A DNA stretch of 64,000 nucleotides, taken from the NCBI GenBank assembly GCA_029582265.1, contig CM055816.1:28502366-28566365 (forward strand), written 5' to 3'. The position numbers and the translations under genes are program-made. Origin of the DNA: Zoroaster sp. YZ-2022. Taxonomy: Eukaryota; Echinodermata; Asteroidea; Forcipulatida; Zoroasteridae. Positions 6,850-18,224 of this stretch are shown here, one piece after another (within the stretch, counting starts at the first letter, position 1; the number at the start of each line of letters is the position of its first letter). Below the pieces are notes generated by a model. The model searched no databases. It saw only the letters and a program-made list of their open reading frames with translations, and was not told the DNA's origin.

Positions 6850-9690
6850 TATGTAATGATCGTAAGCTAGAGTATGGATTTTATCTTCTAAAATATATCT
6901 CTTAGTGTCAAGACCATCTAATGATTTTTTGTCAACTCGCATAGTGTAAAGATGGTGTTCTTTAATTATAATAAAATTCATCTTGTGATGATACGATACA
7001 TTTTCGAATATAACGCTTTTATAGTTTTCGTGGTTAATTTCCTTTTCTATAACGCGTTTTTTAACGCCTTTAGCCTTTTTTATTTCTATTTCATTTGATA
7101 AAAGTATTGAATACATTTTTGCTCTTAAACCTACATATTCAGAAATAGGTACCCCGGCACACTCATCTTTAAATTATCCAATCACTTTTTTATTTTCTTC
7201 AGAAAATAGAAAATGATTTTTTGTATAATTACTAAAGTCATATAAATCATTATCTTTCATATCTTTATAAACGTCTTCGGTTTGAATATTGATTAACAAA
7301 CTATCCGTATCCGTATACAGTAAATTGCATTTGTTGCCGTATTTTAGCTTTAAATGAATGTAATAAAAATTATACATGTAATGTTTAGATAATTCTAAAA
7401 TACTCATTCCAACGTAAATTGGTTTATTAAGTACAAGGCTTGTTTTGTACATGTGAATCGCCGCCAAGTCAAAACCTTCAAAATCCTTTTTTGTTCAGCA
7501 AAAGTTGGCTTCGCTATTTGTTTACAAATGCGTTTTTGTCCTTTGCATCGCTCGGTCTTAAAAGATCCACGTTAATACGATTTCGTACATTTTCCATCGT
7601 TTTTCCAAAAACTGGAATTATTCATCAGTTTATACAAGTCTTTCTCAAAATCTGACGTTGCGTTTTTTCTAAATTCAGTGTTTTTATCAATATATGATTT
7701 CATCCAACATGATTCATCAAATTCTAAAACGCGATGAATTTTAGTTAGTTTCATACCGAGTTGTACATATAACAGTAAATTCTGATAATGAATAACGTAT
7801 TTCTTTTTTATCACCTAAAGTCGCAACTAATTTTGCAACGTTTGGAGCTGGTTTGTCACCCAATAAATTATTTTGATAGTCACTCATCCATTCTTTTGGT
7901 GTCACTAATTTCTCTGGAGCGAGTGGATAATCGTTGTGAGAATCATGTAATTCTTTGGATATTCTAAATCGACTTCAAAATGCGTCCTTTCCCATCTTTT
8001 ATTCCTTTCTTTAAGAGCTCGTCGATTTGTTTTCAGTCATCCATTTAAAATTACCCGTTGGTAAAGGTTGACTCATCGCGTAGCCGTATAAATTATTCGC
8101 GTCTAAATACAAAATGTAACTCGATGGTTTCTGTTTCGTCATAACCTTCACATTTAGGATTGTTTGCTTTCGAGTATCTATTGCTTACCATAACTATTCC
8201 CCCTCGCAAACCTTTTTCTATAAATAAATACAGGTCTATATCCGTCAACAACTCTAGAGAAACTTGTGAGTGTTTTAATAAAGCGTCCCAACTTAATCCA
8301 GGACTCGTGTAATAATGCGCTGGATCTAACCCATATTATTGTTTCATACAAGTAGCGCGAAAATCTTTCAACCACATCTTCTAATACACAAGTATCAGTA
8401 CGCACATACAAATCGTGATAATCTCCTAAATTTTTACATTTAAACTTGTTGAAAACCTTGTTCGCATGCGCATATTCTTTTTTAGTAATGTGTTGGTTGT
8501 TTAAACTACTATAAAAAGATTCTATCGAAGGAAGCTGTTTTTCTTCAAATCTGTTAAAACTATCCATATACTCATAAGGATAAATACCCTTGATTTTTAA
8601 AAAGATTAAATTTTTCTAACTCAGGTTCAACCTTACTAGTAATACGAAAAGATTTACTCGATTCAACCATGTTATTACATGTAAGTGAATAGGTAAAATT
8701 GAAAACTATCGAAATCGTAATTGCCCGATTGAAAAAGATATATATTTTTCTATATTATTTGGAATACACGTTAGTTCTCCTTTCGTTACACTCACTCCTT
8801 GCATAATGAGATGAGAGTCGTAACCTCGTAAATTATGAATAAAAACGGGTATAAATGTTTTATTAGGTTTTAAACTTTGTTGCAAGTTACATCTATCATG
8901 CGCCCGCGCCTCTATATTTACCGATAATGTGACAATGATCTCGTACTTTTGTGTCAATTTCTTTTCTACAAACCCAACAACGACAGTTTTGTTGTTGTGA
9001 AAATAAGATTGTTCACATATCCAACACCCTTTAGCATTTAAAAATCTTCTTCATCTTCTTTAGTCATTATTAATTTTTAGGATTTGCAAATATCGAGTTG
9101 ATCTTGTCTACTTCTTTCGATAGTTCTATTAAAAGTGTTTGACTGCATCTTCACCCTATACGTAAACGATGAAAATATCTCGCCACCAGCTTGAATGATA
9201 ATGTATGAATAACCACATGGGTGTGCTCTTGTTTAATCCAAGTTTTGCTGCCTAGTTTTTACACATTAAAGGTAAAATTGCCTAAAAGTCGGCGTATATA
9301 GTAAAGGTACTTGGCTCTTTTTATAACAATTTTAAATTTTTTAAATGTCGTTTTACCCTTGTTTGGTAATGTGTATTTTACCGCTCTACCACCTACACCT
9401 CTACACTCTTTCGTATAGATTCTAAAAGTAGTTCTTCTCTACTAAAATTATGTAAGCAACGATCACAAAAGTGCTTTTTAGCTTTATGTTTCGTTTTGAT
9501 CGTAAAGTAAATTTATTAAAATCCATAATATAAACGTAAGTGAGATTCTAGTTGCTCCTTCTTCTTGTTCTTGGATTAATAACTCAATTTCCAATCCCGT
9601 TCTTTTTCGCACTCTGCATGCTAATGTATAAAGGAACGACCGAATCATATTTATCCAAACCATAAACGTTTATCCTTCTAAATCATTTTG
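6823..9690 (-). pseudogene. Protein-primed family B DNA polymerase (DNA_pol_B_2 type), multiply broken
   Basis: On the minus strand, successive fragments follow the order of a Polinton pPolB. An N-terminal Cys/His finger (CDRCLHNFSREELL) lies near 9420-9480. The exonuclease I motif TIYADF lies near 9285-9300, with its following acidic codon replaced by a stop at 9282-9284. A CWICE zinc-ligand segment lies near 9010-9050. Exo II (HNLRGYDSHLIMQG) falls in 8706-8957. A linker block (DSFNRFEEKQLPS) falls in 8178-8567, and polymerase motif A (a D-x-N-L-Y core) near 8080-8110. A motif B-like palm region ([15 protein letters not shown]) falls in 7572-7814, and motif C, YTDTDSLL, near 7285-7320. The C-terminal TLAYDHY tail lies near 6855. 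I count at least seven frame changes or stops (for example near 7172, 7480-7570, 7815-8170, 8600-8700 and 9282). The enzyme would replicate the linear element from a protein primer; this copy cannot. Confidence 0.85.
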
Positions 9691-10095
9691 TTGTTCTACT
9701 TCTTTTTATTTGATTGATGGGCGTGAAGAGCCTCAATATTGTTAAAAATCTAAACCATCCTCCGTTAGGTATTTTGAAGGTCTTTCGGATTAATTAATTT
9801 TGCTTTTTCAATTGGAATATTTAATTCTGCCGCTTTTTCTTATGTTTATTATAACAGCAGTAGCGCCCATTCACATAAACAATTATATCAATTCTTTGTT
9901 TTTGTATGTTGATACACGCTTTTTATTTTTATGTAGTCGCATAGCTCGATATAAAGAACCACCCCTCTCAAAGGTCTATATTTTGAGGTGGTAACAACTA
10001 ATCATTCAAAACGATTAACAATCCATCCAGAACTCTATATTCACGTACAAGTTGCTATAACTTCCCCGATTCTAAGCGAAATTCACTCTAGCTAA
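9691..10095. other. AT-rich stretch without a recognisable gene
   Basis: No ORF here has a family signature. On the minus strand, short segments between 9700 and 9960 read as peptide-like pieces with Tyr/Lys-rich composition, separated by stops. They may be the decayed extreme N-terminus of the polymerase or another element gene. The plus-strand 64-codon ORF at 9800-9994 has no supporting features. Confidence 0.4.
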
Positions 10096-10360
10096 GTGGG
10101 TGTTCGGGTATATGCCGAAACACCTCTTATTTTGTTCCGGTTTTTATTTTATTTTATTTTTGGGGGTTCGGGTATGTGCCCAGAAACACCTATTATTTTA
10201 TTCGTTTTTTTAATTTTTATTTTTTTTTAGGTGCCCAGAAACACCTCTTGTTTTTGTTCACCAATTTTATTTAGGTGTTCGGGTATATGCCCAAACACCT
10301 ATTGTTTTTGTTCGTTTTTTTTTAGGTGTTCGGTATATGCCGAAACTTACCTACTGTATT
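10096..10360. repeat. Array of five imperfect hairpin units (GGTGTTCGGGTATATGCC...AAACACCT)
   Basis: Units start near 10096, 10162, 10229, 10273 and 10324. Each has GGTGT/GGGG-TTCGG(G)TATATGCC followed by (G/C)AAACACCT, so that AGGTGTT pairs with AACACCT, and each is followed by a T-rich spacer with TTTTGTTCG. The third unit is shortened to AGGTGCCCAGAAACACCT. The array sits between the last element gene and the contig end, so it may be subterminal DNA of the element, or a host minisatellite bordering it. Confidence 0.8.
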
Positions 10361-10528
10361 TGTTCGGTTTTTATTTATTATTATTTTTTTTACTTGCTTC
10401 TTCTTCTTGCTTCTCCCCCATCTTGTCCGCAAATAAAACATACTTGCAAACTTCACATGAACTTGAAACTTGGCATGTACTTAGAACTTAACAAGTAGAT
10501 GGAGAACTCCAGTTGTGGTGACCCGATT

Positions 10529-11028
10529 NNNNNNNNNNNNNNNNNNNNNNNNNNNNNNNNNNNNNNNNNNNNNNNNNNNNNNNNNNNNNNNNNNNNNNNN
10601 NNNNNNNNNNNNNNNNNNNNNNNNNNNNNNNNNNNNNNNNNNNNNNNNNNNNNNNNNNNNNNNNNNNNNNNNNNNNNNNNNNNNNNNNNNNNNNNNNNNN
10701 NNNNNNNNNNNNNNNNNNNNNNNNNNNNNNNNNNNNNNNNNNNNNNNNNNNNNNNNNNNNNNNNNNNNNNNNNNNNNNNNNNNNNNNNNNNNNNNNNNNN
10801 NNNNNNNNNNNNNNNNNNNNNNNNNNNNNNNNNNNNNNNNNNNNNNNNNNNNNNNNNNNNNNNNNNNNNNNNNNNNNNNNNNNNNNNNNNNNNNNNNNNN
10901 NNNNNNNNNNNNNNNNNNNNNNNNNNNNNNNNNNNNNNNNNNNNNNNNNNNNNNNNNNNNNNNNNNNNNNNNNNNNNNNNNNNNNNNNNNNNNNNNNNNN
11001 NNNNNNNNNNNNNNNNNNNNNNNNNNNN
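10529..11028. other. Assembly gap, 500 N
   Basis: Exactly 500 N bases, the usual placeholder for a gap of unknown size. Sequence on the two sides shows no shared repeat or gene that proves physical linkage, so the neighbourhood of the viral element and the host DNA is not demonstrated by the window itself. ORFs that appear to cross the N run are artefacts. Confidence 0.98.
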
Positions 11029-11095
11029 CCTTTTGTGTCAGTGATATCTAAAGCAGGAAATATGTATAGCAATACTATGGGGAAAGCTTTTAAAC
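11029..11095 (+). repeat. Short repeat, second copy at 13458-13516
   Basis: The segment beginning TTGTGTCAGTGATATC and continuing through AAGCAGGAAAT and CTATGGGGAAAGCTTT recurs with small changes at 13458-13516. The two copies bracket the 139-bp minisatellite at a distance, which suggests that the gap edge lies within a larger duplication whose other part is hidden by the N run. Confidence 0.7.
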
Positions 11096-11540
11096 CCTTC
11101 CTCCATCCTTCCTGCCATTTCTTCCTAAATAACACTTTTAAAAATAATAAAAATACCTGAAAAGTTCTTCCAATAAGAAAAATAAGGTGACTTAAGCATA
11201 CTGCTTCAGTATTTAATATAATAACAACATCCTGACTTTAAGGATGGCACGCCTAACGATTTAAAAACACCATAAAATGTTCCTTTCATTTTGTTTTTGG
11301 AGATTACCATAACAGAATAATGTGCGGTTATTTTAGGAATGATAACTCAAGTTTTGAGACATAGAATGTCTTTGATTCACAACTCTTGATATTTCATCAC
11401 CACATCTTCATATGTCTTTATGTACTCGAGTACGTCTACATAATTATATTTGTATGATCAAGGCAGTAATATTTCAGAGTATTTTTGTACTTTTAGGCAT
11501 GCCATCCTTATGTCAAATGAGTCTTACTGCTACAGGGCTA

Positions 11541-12797
11541 CACCAGTCATAACCACTGCTACATAGTGCTAGAATTCTGCAGACTCTCCAGACATTATAG
11601 ATTGTCAAGTACACTGAATGAGTACTTATTGTACTGAGTAAAGTGGGTGTCAATAACCACGATGCTGTAAACATCAATATTCTCGTCATAATCACTGCTA
11701 CACAGTACTAGAATTCTGAAGACTCTCCAGACATTATAGATTGTCAAGTACACTGAATGAGTACTTATTGTACTGAGTAAAATGGGTGTCAATAACCACG
11801 ATGCTGTAAACATCAATATTCTCGTCATAATCACTGCTACACAGTACTAGAATTCTGCAGACTCTCCAGACATTATAGATTGTCAAGTACACTGAATGAG
11901 TACTTATTGTACTGAGTAAAGTGGGTGTCAATAACCATGATGCTGTAAACATCAGTATTATCGATCATAATCACTGATACAAAGTACTAGAATTCTGAAG
12001 AATCTCAAGACATTATATATTGTCAATTACACTGAATTAGTACTTATTGTACTGAGTAAAATGGTTGTCAATAACCATGATGCTGTAAACATCAGTATTC
12101 TCCAGTCATAATCACTGCTACACAGTACTAGAATTCTGCAGACTCTCCAGACATTATAGATTGTCAAGTACACTGAATGAGTACTTATTGTACTGAGTAA
12201 AATGGGTGTCAATAACCATGATGCTGTAAACATCAGTATCCAGTCAATCACTGATACACAGTACTAGAATTCTGCAGACTCTCCAGACATTATAGATTGT
12301 CAAGTACACTGAATGAGTACTTATTGTACTGAGTAAAATGGGTGTCAATAACCATGATGCTGTAAACATCAGTATTATCCAGTCATAATCACTGCTACAC
12401 AGTACTAGAATTCTGCAGACTCTCCAGACATTATAGATTGTCAAGTACACTGAATGAGTACTTATTGTACTGAGTAAAATGGGTGTCAATAACCATGATG
12501 CTGTAAACATAAGTATTATCCAGTCATAATCACTGCTGCACAGTACTAGAATTCTACAGACTCTCCAGACATTATAGATTGTCAAGTACACTGAATGAGT
12601 ACTTATTGTACTGAGTAAAATAGGTGTCAATAACCATGATGCTGTAAATATAAGTATTATCCAGTCATAATCACTGGTACACAGTACTAGAATTCTGCAT
12701 ACTCTCCAGACATTATAGATTGTCAAGTACACTGAATGAGTACTTATTGTACTGAGTAAAGTGGGTGTCAATAACCATGATGCTGTAAACATAAGTA
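11541..12797. repeat. 139-bp minisatellite, nine copies
   Basis: CATTATAGATTGTCAAG or close variants occur at 11593, 11732, 11871, 12011, 12152, 12288, 12429, 12570 and 12711, giving spacings of 136-141 bp. Each unit also carries GTACTTATTGTACTGAG, a short palindrome-like core, and GAATTCTGCAGACTC. Long minus-strand ORFs (for example 12244-12861) arise because units near 141 bp are a multiple of three; they encode only the repeat and are not genes. Confidence 0.95.
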
Positions 12798-14968
12798 CAA
12801 TGTATTCTCTTTTATCTTCGCTCTTACATGAACAAATGCCAAGGAGAATAATTACAGACATCAGACAACTCTAGTCTGCATACTGTAGTAAACATTTTGT
12901 GTGGACCCCAGCCATCTTGTTTTTCTTCCATTCAAATCAATGTAACCAAACCGAGGCTGGAAGGAAAATAGTCTGGCACCATTTGATTCAATCAGAATTA
13001 GAACTGTATGTCATTATGTATGCAGGGAATCTGACCAAGATGGCCCCAGTGTGAAAAAAAGGGTCTATAGAAGTATTACAATGTACCTTCAAATCATGAC
13101 TGGTGACCCACTTTAACTTCTATCTTATCACATCAACACATCCCTCATTCTCAAGGAAATCATAAACAACTCTGCATAAAATCAAGATCTCCTTGAAAAC
13201 ATGACAACCAAAGCCAATTTCATAGAGTTGATGGTTGAAATAGCTGCTTAGTAGAAATAATTGCTTAGTTTGATTTCATGGTAACCAGCCAAAGTGGAAC
13301 AGGATACATATTCCATTTGGCTGGTGTCATTCATGTTGCTTGGAATGTATTCGGTAAGCAAAATTTCCTATTAGTAATACTATGAAATTGGCAGTAAATC
13401 CATTGATGTAGTGCGTCAGATACTCTTTCAAAACCTCTTAAAATTTTGTTACAAACCTCTTGTGTCAGTGATATCTAAAGCAGGAAATAATATGTAATAC
13501 TATGGGGAAAGCTTTCCACAAATGACAATCAGGGAATATAACGGCCATTTCAGATCTTGTTGTCATTGTTAAAATAACCCAAATATCTACAACTATTCCC
13601 TGCTGTAGATATCTTTGATGTCATACTATGGACTCTACAAAGCAGTGTGTAAATGATCAATAATAGACAGAGTCATGGGATGGTCAAAGCACATATACAC
13701 TAGGCAGTATCAAGACTAATTGGGTATAAACAAGGATCATGTATCCACCTGCTAATTCATTAACATTGGATTCCAAACATTTCTGGGCGAAAATTCCATG
13801 ACCTCTCCAGACTAAATAAGGTAACTCATAGTTAACAGGTTAAAATGTTCATGTTTTGTTGTGAATATTTTATAATGACAATTTAGTTATTTCAAAATGT
13901 CAGTACCTTTTGTATTGACATATAAACGCTTTGTTATGACTTTACAATTATGTATAACTTTTCCAAGCATTGAAATAAGCTTTTATAACTTTTCCAGGAA
14001 TTAAACAACCTTTCGTAAACTTGTTCATGGATGGAAACATTTGTCATGTCTATTCCATACCTAATCATTAAATTTGTAACTCCGTTAGATTTTTGGCTTT
14101 GGGGCGATGTCAAATCAAGAGTGTACAGCGAAGGCCCTCCAAGGACAATAAACAAACTAAGGCGGCGAATTGCAATTGCCTTCACTGCAATCAGAAGAAC
14201 ACGCCTAACGCAACATGCAATGCAACACATGCAAGACAGAGCACTCACATGTATTGCAAACCAAGTGCAGCATGTTGAAGACAGAAACTAAAGTTAAGAA
14301 GCTCCCGTGGACAAGCCACTTTTGTACATACCATCTGTAATGGGCCATATCTTGAGATCCAATTCAGCTAGACCTAGTATTTTTTCAGGATTATTTCTAA
14401 AAACCCTACTCATCAACACTAAGTAAACACAAATTCTCTGGATTTGTAGGAGGTGGGTGAACAATCACCTTAAACTTGGGTTAACTTTTTTTAACCACCC
14501 TGTAGTGTGGTACCACTGCAGTAATGGCTGAAAACATTGGTTAACGGCTTAGTCGTAGCCCTCTATTGGTGAATTTGCACCCAGTGTCTTGATGATAGCC
14601 ACTTTTGCGTCGTGTGAACATTGTGCGTACACTTTATGTGCGTATGTTATGGTACTAAGTGCGCGTGTACTTCTGTCAGCCAATGATTGCTGGAGATATT
14701 GCGCGCGTACGCACATCAACTGCAAAATACGCCAAACGCGACGCACTATCGCTGCCCTTTCGCCCACAGTGGTCTAACAACATGTGCCCTCAACAGCTCA
14801 TGCACGGTGCGAATAGAGATAGCATTGTAAGAGTTGATAATGTTGAAAATACTAGTTTAGGTTGGGGCGTCTTCAAAAGTTGTACTCCACCGTGAAAAAT
14901 GTGGAACATTTTTAATAGCACCCTTAGCAAATGTTTCTACTGGCCAGTTCTTTGAAAATATTCCGACA
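12798..14968. other. Host intergenic sequence, no gene seen
   Basis: Apart from the short repeat copy at 13458-13516 I see nothing gene-like. ORFs of 60-104 codons at 13934-14291 and 14549-14895 overlap each other on both strands and have no domain. The stretch 14500-14780 is richer in CpG and GC (GCGCGCGTACGCAC) than its surroundings and could be a small unmethylated or regulatory island, without other support. Confidence 0.5.
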
Positions 14969-17900
14969 TATATACCAGCAAAAAGCAAATGATGGTGACT
15001 TCATAGTAATAGTTGGATACTCTAGATGAAATCACCAATGAATAACACATAAGTAAACAGAATACAGTGTATTATAAAACAGTACAAGGAAAATATATTT
15101 TCAGTGATTGTTTTCAAGTGACCACCTAGCCAACACGGCCACAAGACTGTCCAATGTGGACAGTATAACAGTCCTTGTGAAATTAATAAAGACATTGAAA
15201 CCTGTCTACAATGGCCACCTGTCTACAGTGGCCCCATGTCTACAGTGGCCACCTGTCTACAGTGGCCCCCTGTCTACAGTGGCCCCTGTCTACAGTGGCC
15301 CCCTCTCTACAGTGGCCACCTGTCTACAGTGTCAACCTGTCTACAGTGGCCACCTGTCTATACAGTGGCCTCCTGTCTATAGTGGCCCCCTGTCTACAGT
15401 GGCCCCCTGTCTGCAGTGGTCACCTGTCTGCAGTGGCCCCCTGTCTACAGTGGCCACCTGTCTACAGTGGCCCCCTGTCTACAGTGGCCACCTGTCTGCA
15501 GTGGCCCCTGTCTACAGTGGCCCCCTGTCTACAGTGGCCCCCTGTCTACAGTGGCCACCTGTATACAGTGGCCACCTGTCTACAGTGGCCACCTGTCTCC
15601 AGTGGCCACCTGTCTACAGTGGTCACCTGTCTGCAGTGGCTTTATAAATATGAAAGTAATTTCCATTATGAAATGATAATCACTGGTAATGACACGCATT
15701 ACCAGGCATTTTCACTGGATCCTTAATTGACTCAACAGTAAAAAGATAACGCACTGTATTTGTGACCACACCCACATTATGTCAACTTAAAATAATAATC
15801 GCATGTACTCCATTTTTAGACAGCTGTATAAGACAAACAAAAGGACGATCAGAGCATACTGATCGAAACGTCGAGTTGTACCTCCAGTTCTTTTCAGAAC
15901 TAATTACTACTCAATTGAGATTCCACAAGGTGTCACCGCAATTAGTCTTACTTACAAACAAAACAAACAAAATTGTGGCCAATTTGACACAGAGCTGCTC
16001 AGGTGAAGAATGAGTTATTACACACCTAGCATTTGTTGTCACCACCCATATGCAATGTACGGTCAATTTCATATAATATTGGCCCTGATGTCTAAATCAA
16101 AGATAATCCTATCTGTTCCCATATGAGGCACGTCAAAAGGTGGGGATTAGAACTTTCAAAATCTTGACCCATCTTTACAGAAAATATACCAGCAAAAAGC
16201 AAATGATGGTGACTTCATAGTAATAGTTGGATACTCTAGATGAAATCACCAATGAATAACACATAAGTAAACAGAATACAGTGTATTATAAAACAGTACA
16301 AGGAAAATATATTTTCAGTGATTGTTTTCAAGTGACCACCTAGCCAACACGGCCACAAGACTGTCCAATGTGGACAGTATAACAGTCCTTGTGAAATTAA
16401 TAAAGACATTGAAACCTGTCTACAATGGCCACCTGTCTACAGTGGCCCCATGTCTACAGTGGCCACCTGTCTACAGTGGCCCCCTGTCTACAGTGGCCCC
16501 TGTCTACAGTGGCCCCCTCTCTACAGTGGCCACCTGTCTACAGTGTCAACCTGTCTACAGTGGCCACCTGTCTATACAGTGGCCTCCTGTCTATAGTGGC
16601 CCCCTGTCTACAGTGGCACCCTGTCTGCAGTGGACACCTGTCTGCAGTGGCCCCTGTCTGCAGTGGCCACCTGTCTCTGATGGCCCCTGTCTACAGTGGC
16701 CACCTGTCTGCAGTGGCCCCCCTGTCTACAGTGGCCACCTGTCTACAGTGGCCACCTGTCTACAGTGGCCACCTGTCTACAGTGGCCACCTGTCTACAGT
16801 GGCCCCATGTCTACAGTGGCCACCTGTCTACAGTGGCCCCCTGTCTACAGTGGCCCCTGTCTACAGTGGCCCCCTGTCTACAGTGGCCACCTGTCTACAG
16901 TGTCAACCTGTCTACAGTGGCCACCTGTCTATACAGTGGCCTCCTGTCTATAGTGGCCCCCTGTCTACAGTGGCCCCCTGTCTGCAGTGGTCACCTGTCT
17001 GCAGTGGCCCCCTGTCTACAGTGGCCACCTGTCTACAGTGGCCCCCTGTCTACAGTGGCCACCTGTCTGCAGTGGCCCCTGTCTACAGTGGCCCCCTGTC
17101 TACAGTGGCCACCTGTCTGCAGTGGCCCCTGTCTACAGTGGCCCCCTGTCTACAGTGGCCCCCTGTCTACAGTGGCCCCTGTCTACAGTGGCCACCTGTC
17201 TACAGTGGCCACCTGTCTACAGTGTCAACCTGTCTACAGTGGCCACCTGTCTATACAGTGGCCTCCTGTCTATAGTGGCCCCCTGTCTACAGTGGCCCCC
17301 TGTCTGCAGTGGTCACCTGTCTGCAGTGGCCCCCCTGTCTACAGTGGCCACCTGTCTACAGTGGCCCCCTGTCTACAGTGGCCACCTGTCTGCAGTGGCC
17401 CCTGTCTACAGTGGCCCCCTGTCTACAGTGGCCACCTGTCTGCAGTGGCCCCTTGGCCCCTGTCTACAGTGGCCCCCTGTCTACAGTGGCCACCTGTCTA
17501 CAGTGGCCACCTGTCTACAGTGGCCACCTGTCTCCAGTGGCCACCTGTCTACAGTGGTCACCTGTCTGCAGTGGCTTTATAAATATGAAAGTAATTTCCA
17601 TTATGAAATGATAATCACTGGTAATGACACGCATTACCAGGCATTTTCACTGGATCCTTAATTGACTCAACAGTAAAAAGATAACGCACTGTATTTGTGA
17701 CCACACCCACATTATGTCAACTTAAAATAATAATCGCATGTACTCCATTTTTAGACAGCTGTATAAGACAAGCAAAAGGACGATCAGAGCATACTGATCG
17801 AAACGTCGAGTTGTACCTCCAGTTCTTTTCAGAACTAATTACTACTCAATTGAGATTCCACAAGGTGTCACCGCAATTAGTCTTACTTACAAACTAAACA

Positions 17901-18118
17901 AACAAAATTGTGGCCAATTTGACACAGAGCTGCTCAGGTGAAGAATGAGTTATTACACACCTAGCATTTGTTGTCACCACCCATATGCAATGTACGGTCA
18001 ATTTCATATAATATTGGCCCTGATGTCTAAATCAAAGATAATCCTATCTGTTCCCATATGAGGCACGTCAAAAGGTGGGGATTAGAACTTTCAAAATCTT
18101 GACCCATCTTTACAGAAA
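14969..18118 (+). repeat. Tandem duplication (14969-16180 and 16181-18118) carrying a 17-bp minisatellite
   Basis: ATATACCAGCAAAAAGCAAA opens both copies (about 14969 and 16184), the following 230 bp are near identical at an offset of 1214 bp, and TCTTTACAGAAAA closes both (near 16180 and 18118). Inside each lies an array of 17-bp units (GTCTACAGTGGCCACCT and variants with CCCCT, GCAG or 16-19 bp length). The first array is about 440 bp (15201-15637) and the second about 1160 bp (16415-17572). The flank to the right of the arrays is also near identical at an offset of 1935 bp, so the arrays have changed in length since the duplication, while the flanks differ by few bases, pointing to a recent event. 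Confidence 0.93.
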
Positions 18119-18224
18119 ATCCCCAGGTCAGAGCTCGGGCAGAGAGGAGAGGGATTGGGGATAACAATAAATAAAATTTCATTTACATAAAAATAAAACT
18201 AAGTGAAAAATACAGAACAGATAC

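Larger units (their letters stand above)
1..9700. mobile_element. Degraded Maverick/Polinton-type (adintovirus-like) integrated element, left end outside window
   Basis: The gene set (double-jelly-roll-like capsid, A32-like packaging ATPase, retroviral-type integrase N- and C-terminal pieces, and type B DNA polymerase with a YTDTDS motif) is the diagnostic combination for Polintons/adintoviruses. Genes are densely packed, often overlapping or with gaps below 70 bp, unlike the host DNA to the right. Capsid, polymerase, integrase and the large minus-strand gene are broken, while the ATPase and several small ORFs are intact, which suggests inactivation in the not distant past. The first gene is cut by the window start, so no left terminal inverted repeat can be seen. 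No adenain-type protease was recognised; it may lie to the left or be lost. The right boundary is not defined; 9700 is where the last polymerase-like coding trace fades. Confidence 0.85.

Noticed and set aside
10488..11135. ORFs of about 180-215 codons across 10499-11135
   Set aside because: Almost entirely N; only artefacts of the assembly gap.
12244..12861. 205-codon minus-strand ORF with repeated hydrophobic peptide
   Set aside because: It is the translation of the 139-bp minisatellite; neighbouring units with different lengths shift or stop the frame.
15108..17661. Long plus-strand ORFs (up to 385 codons) reading CLQWPPVYSGHL-type repeats
   Set aside because: They translate the 17-bp minisatellite; the unit has no stop in any frame, so all three frames stay open. 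No start context, domain or unique sequence supports a protein.
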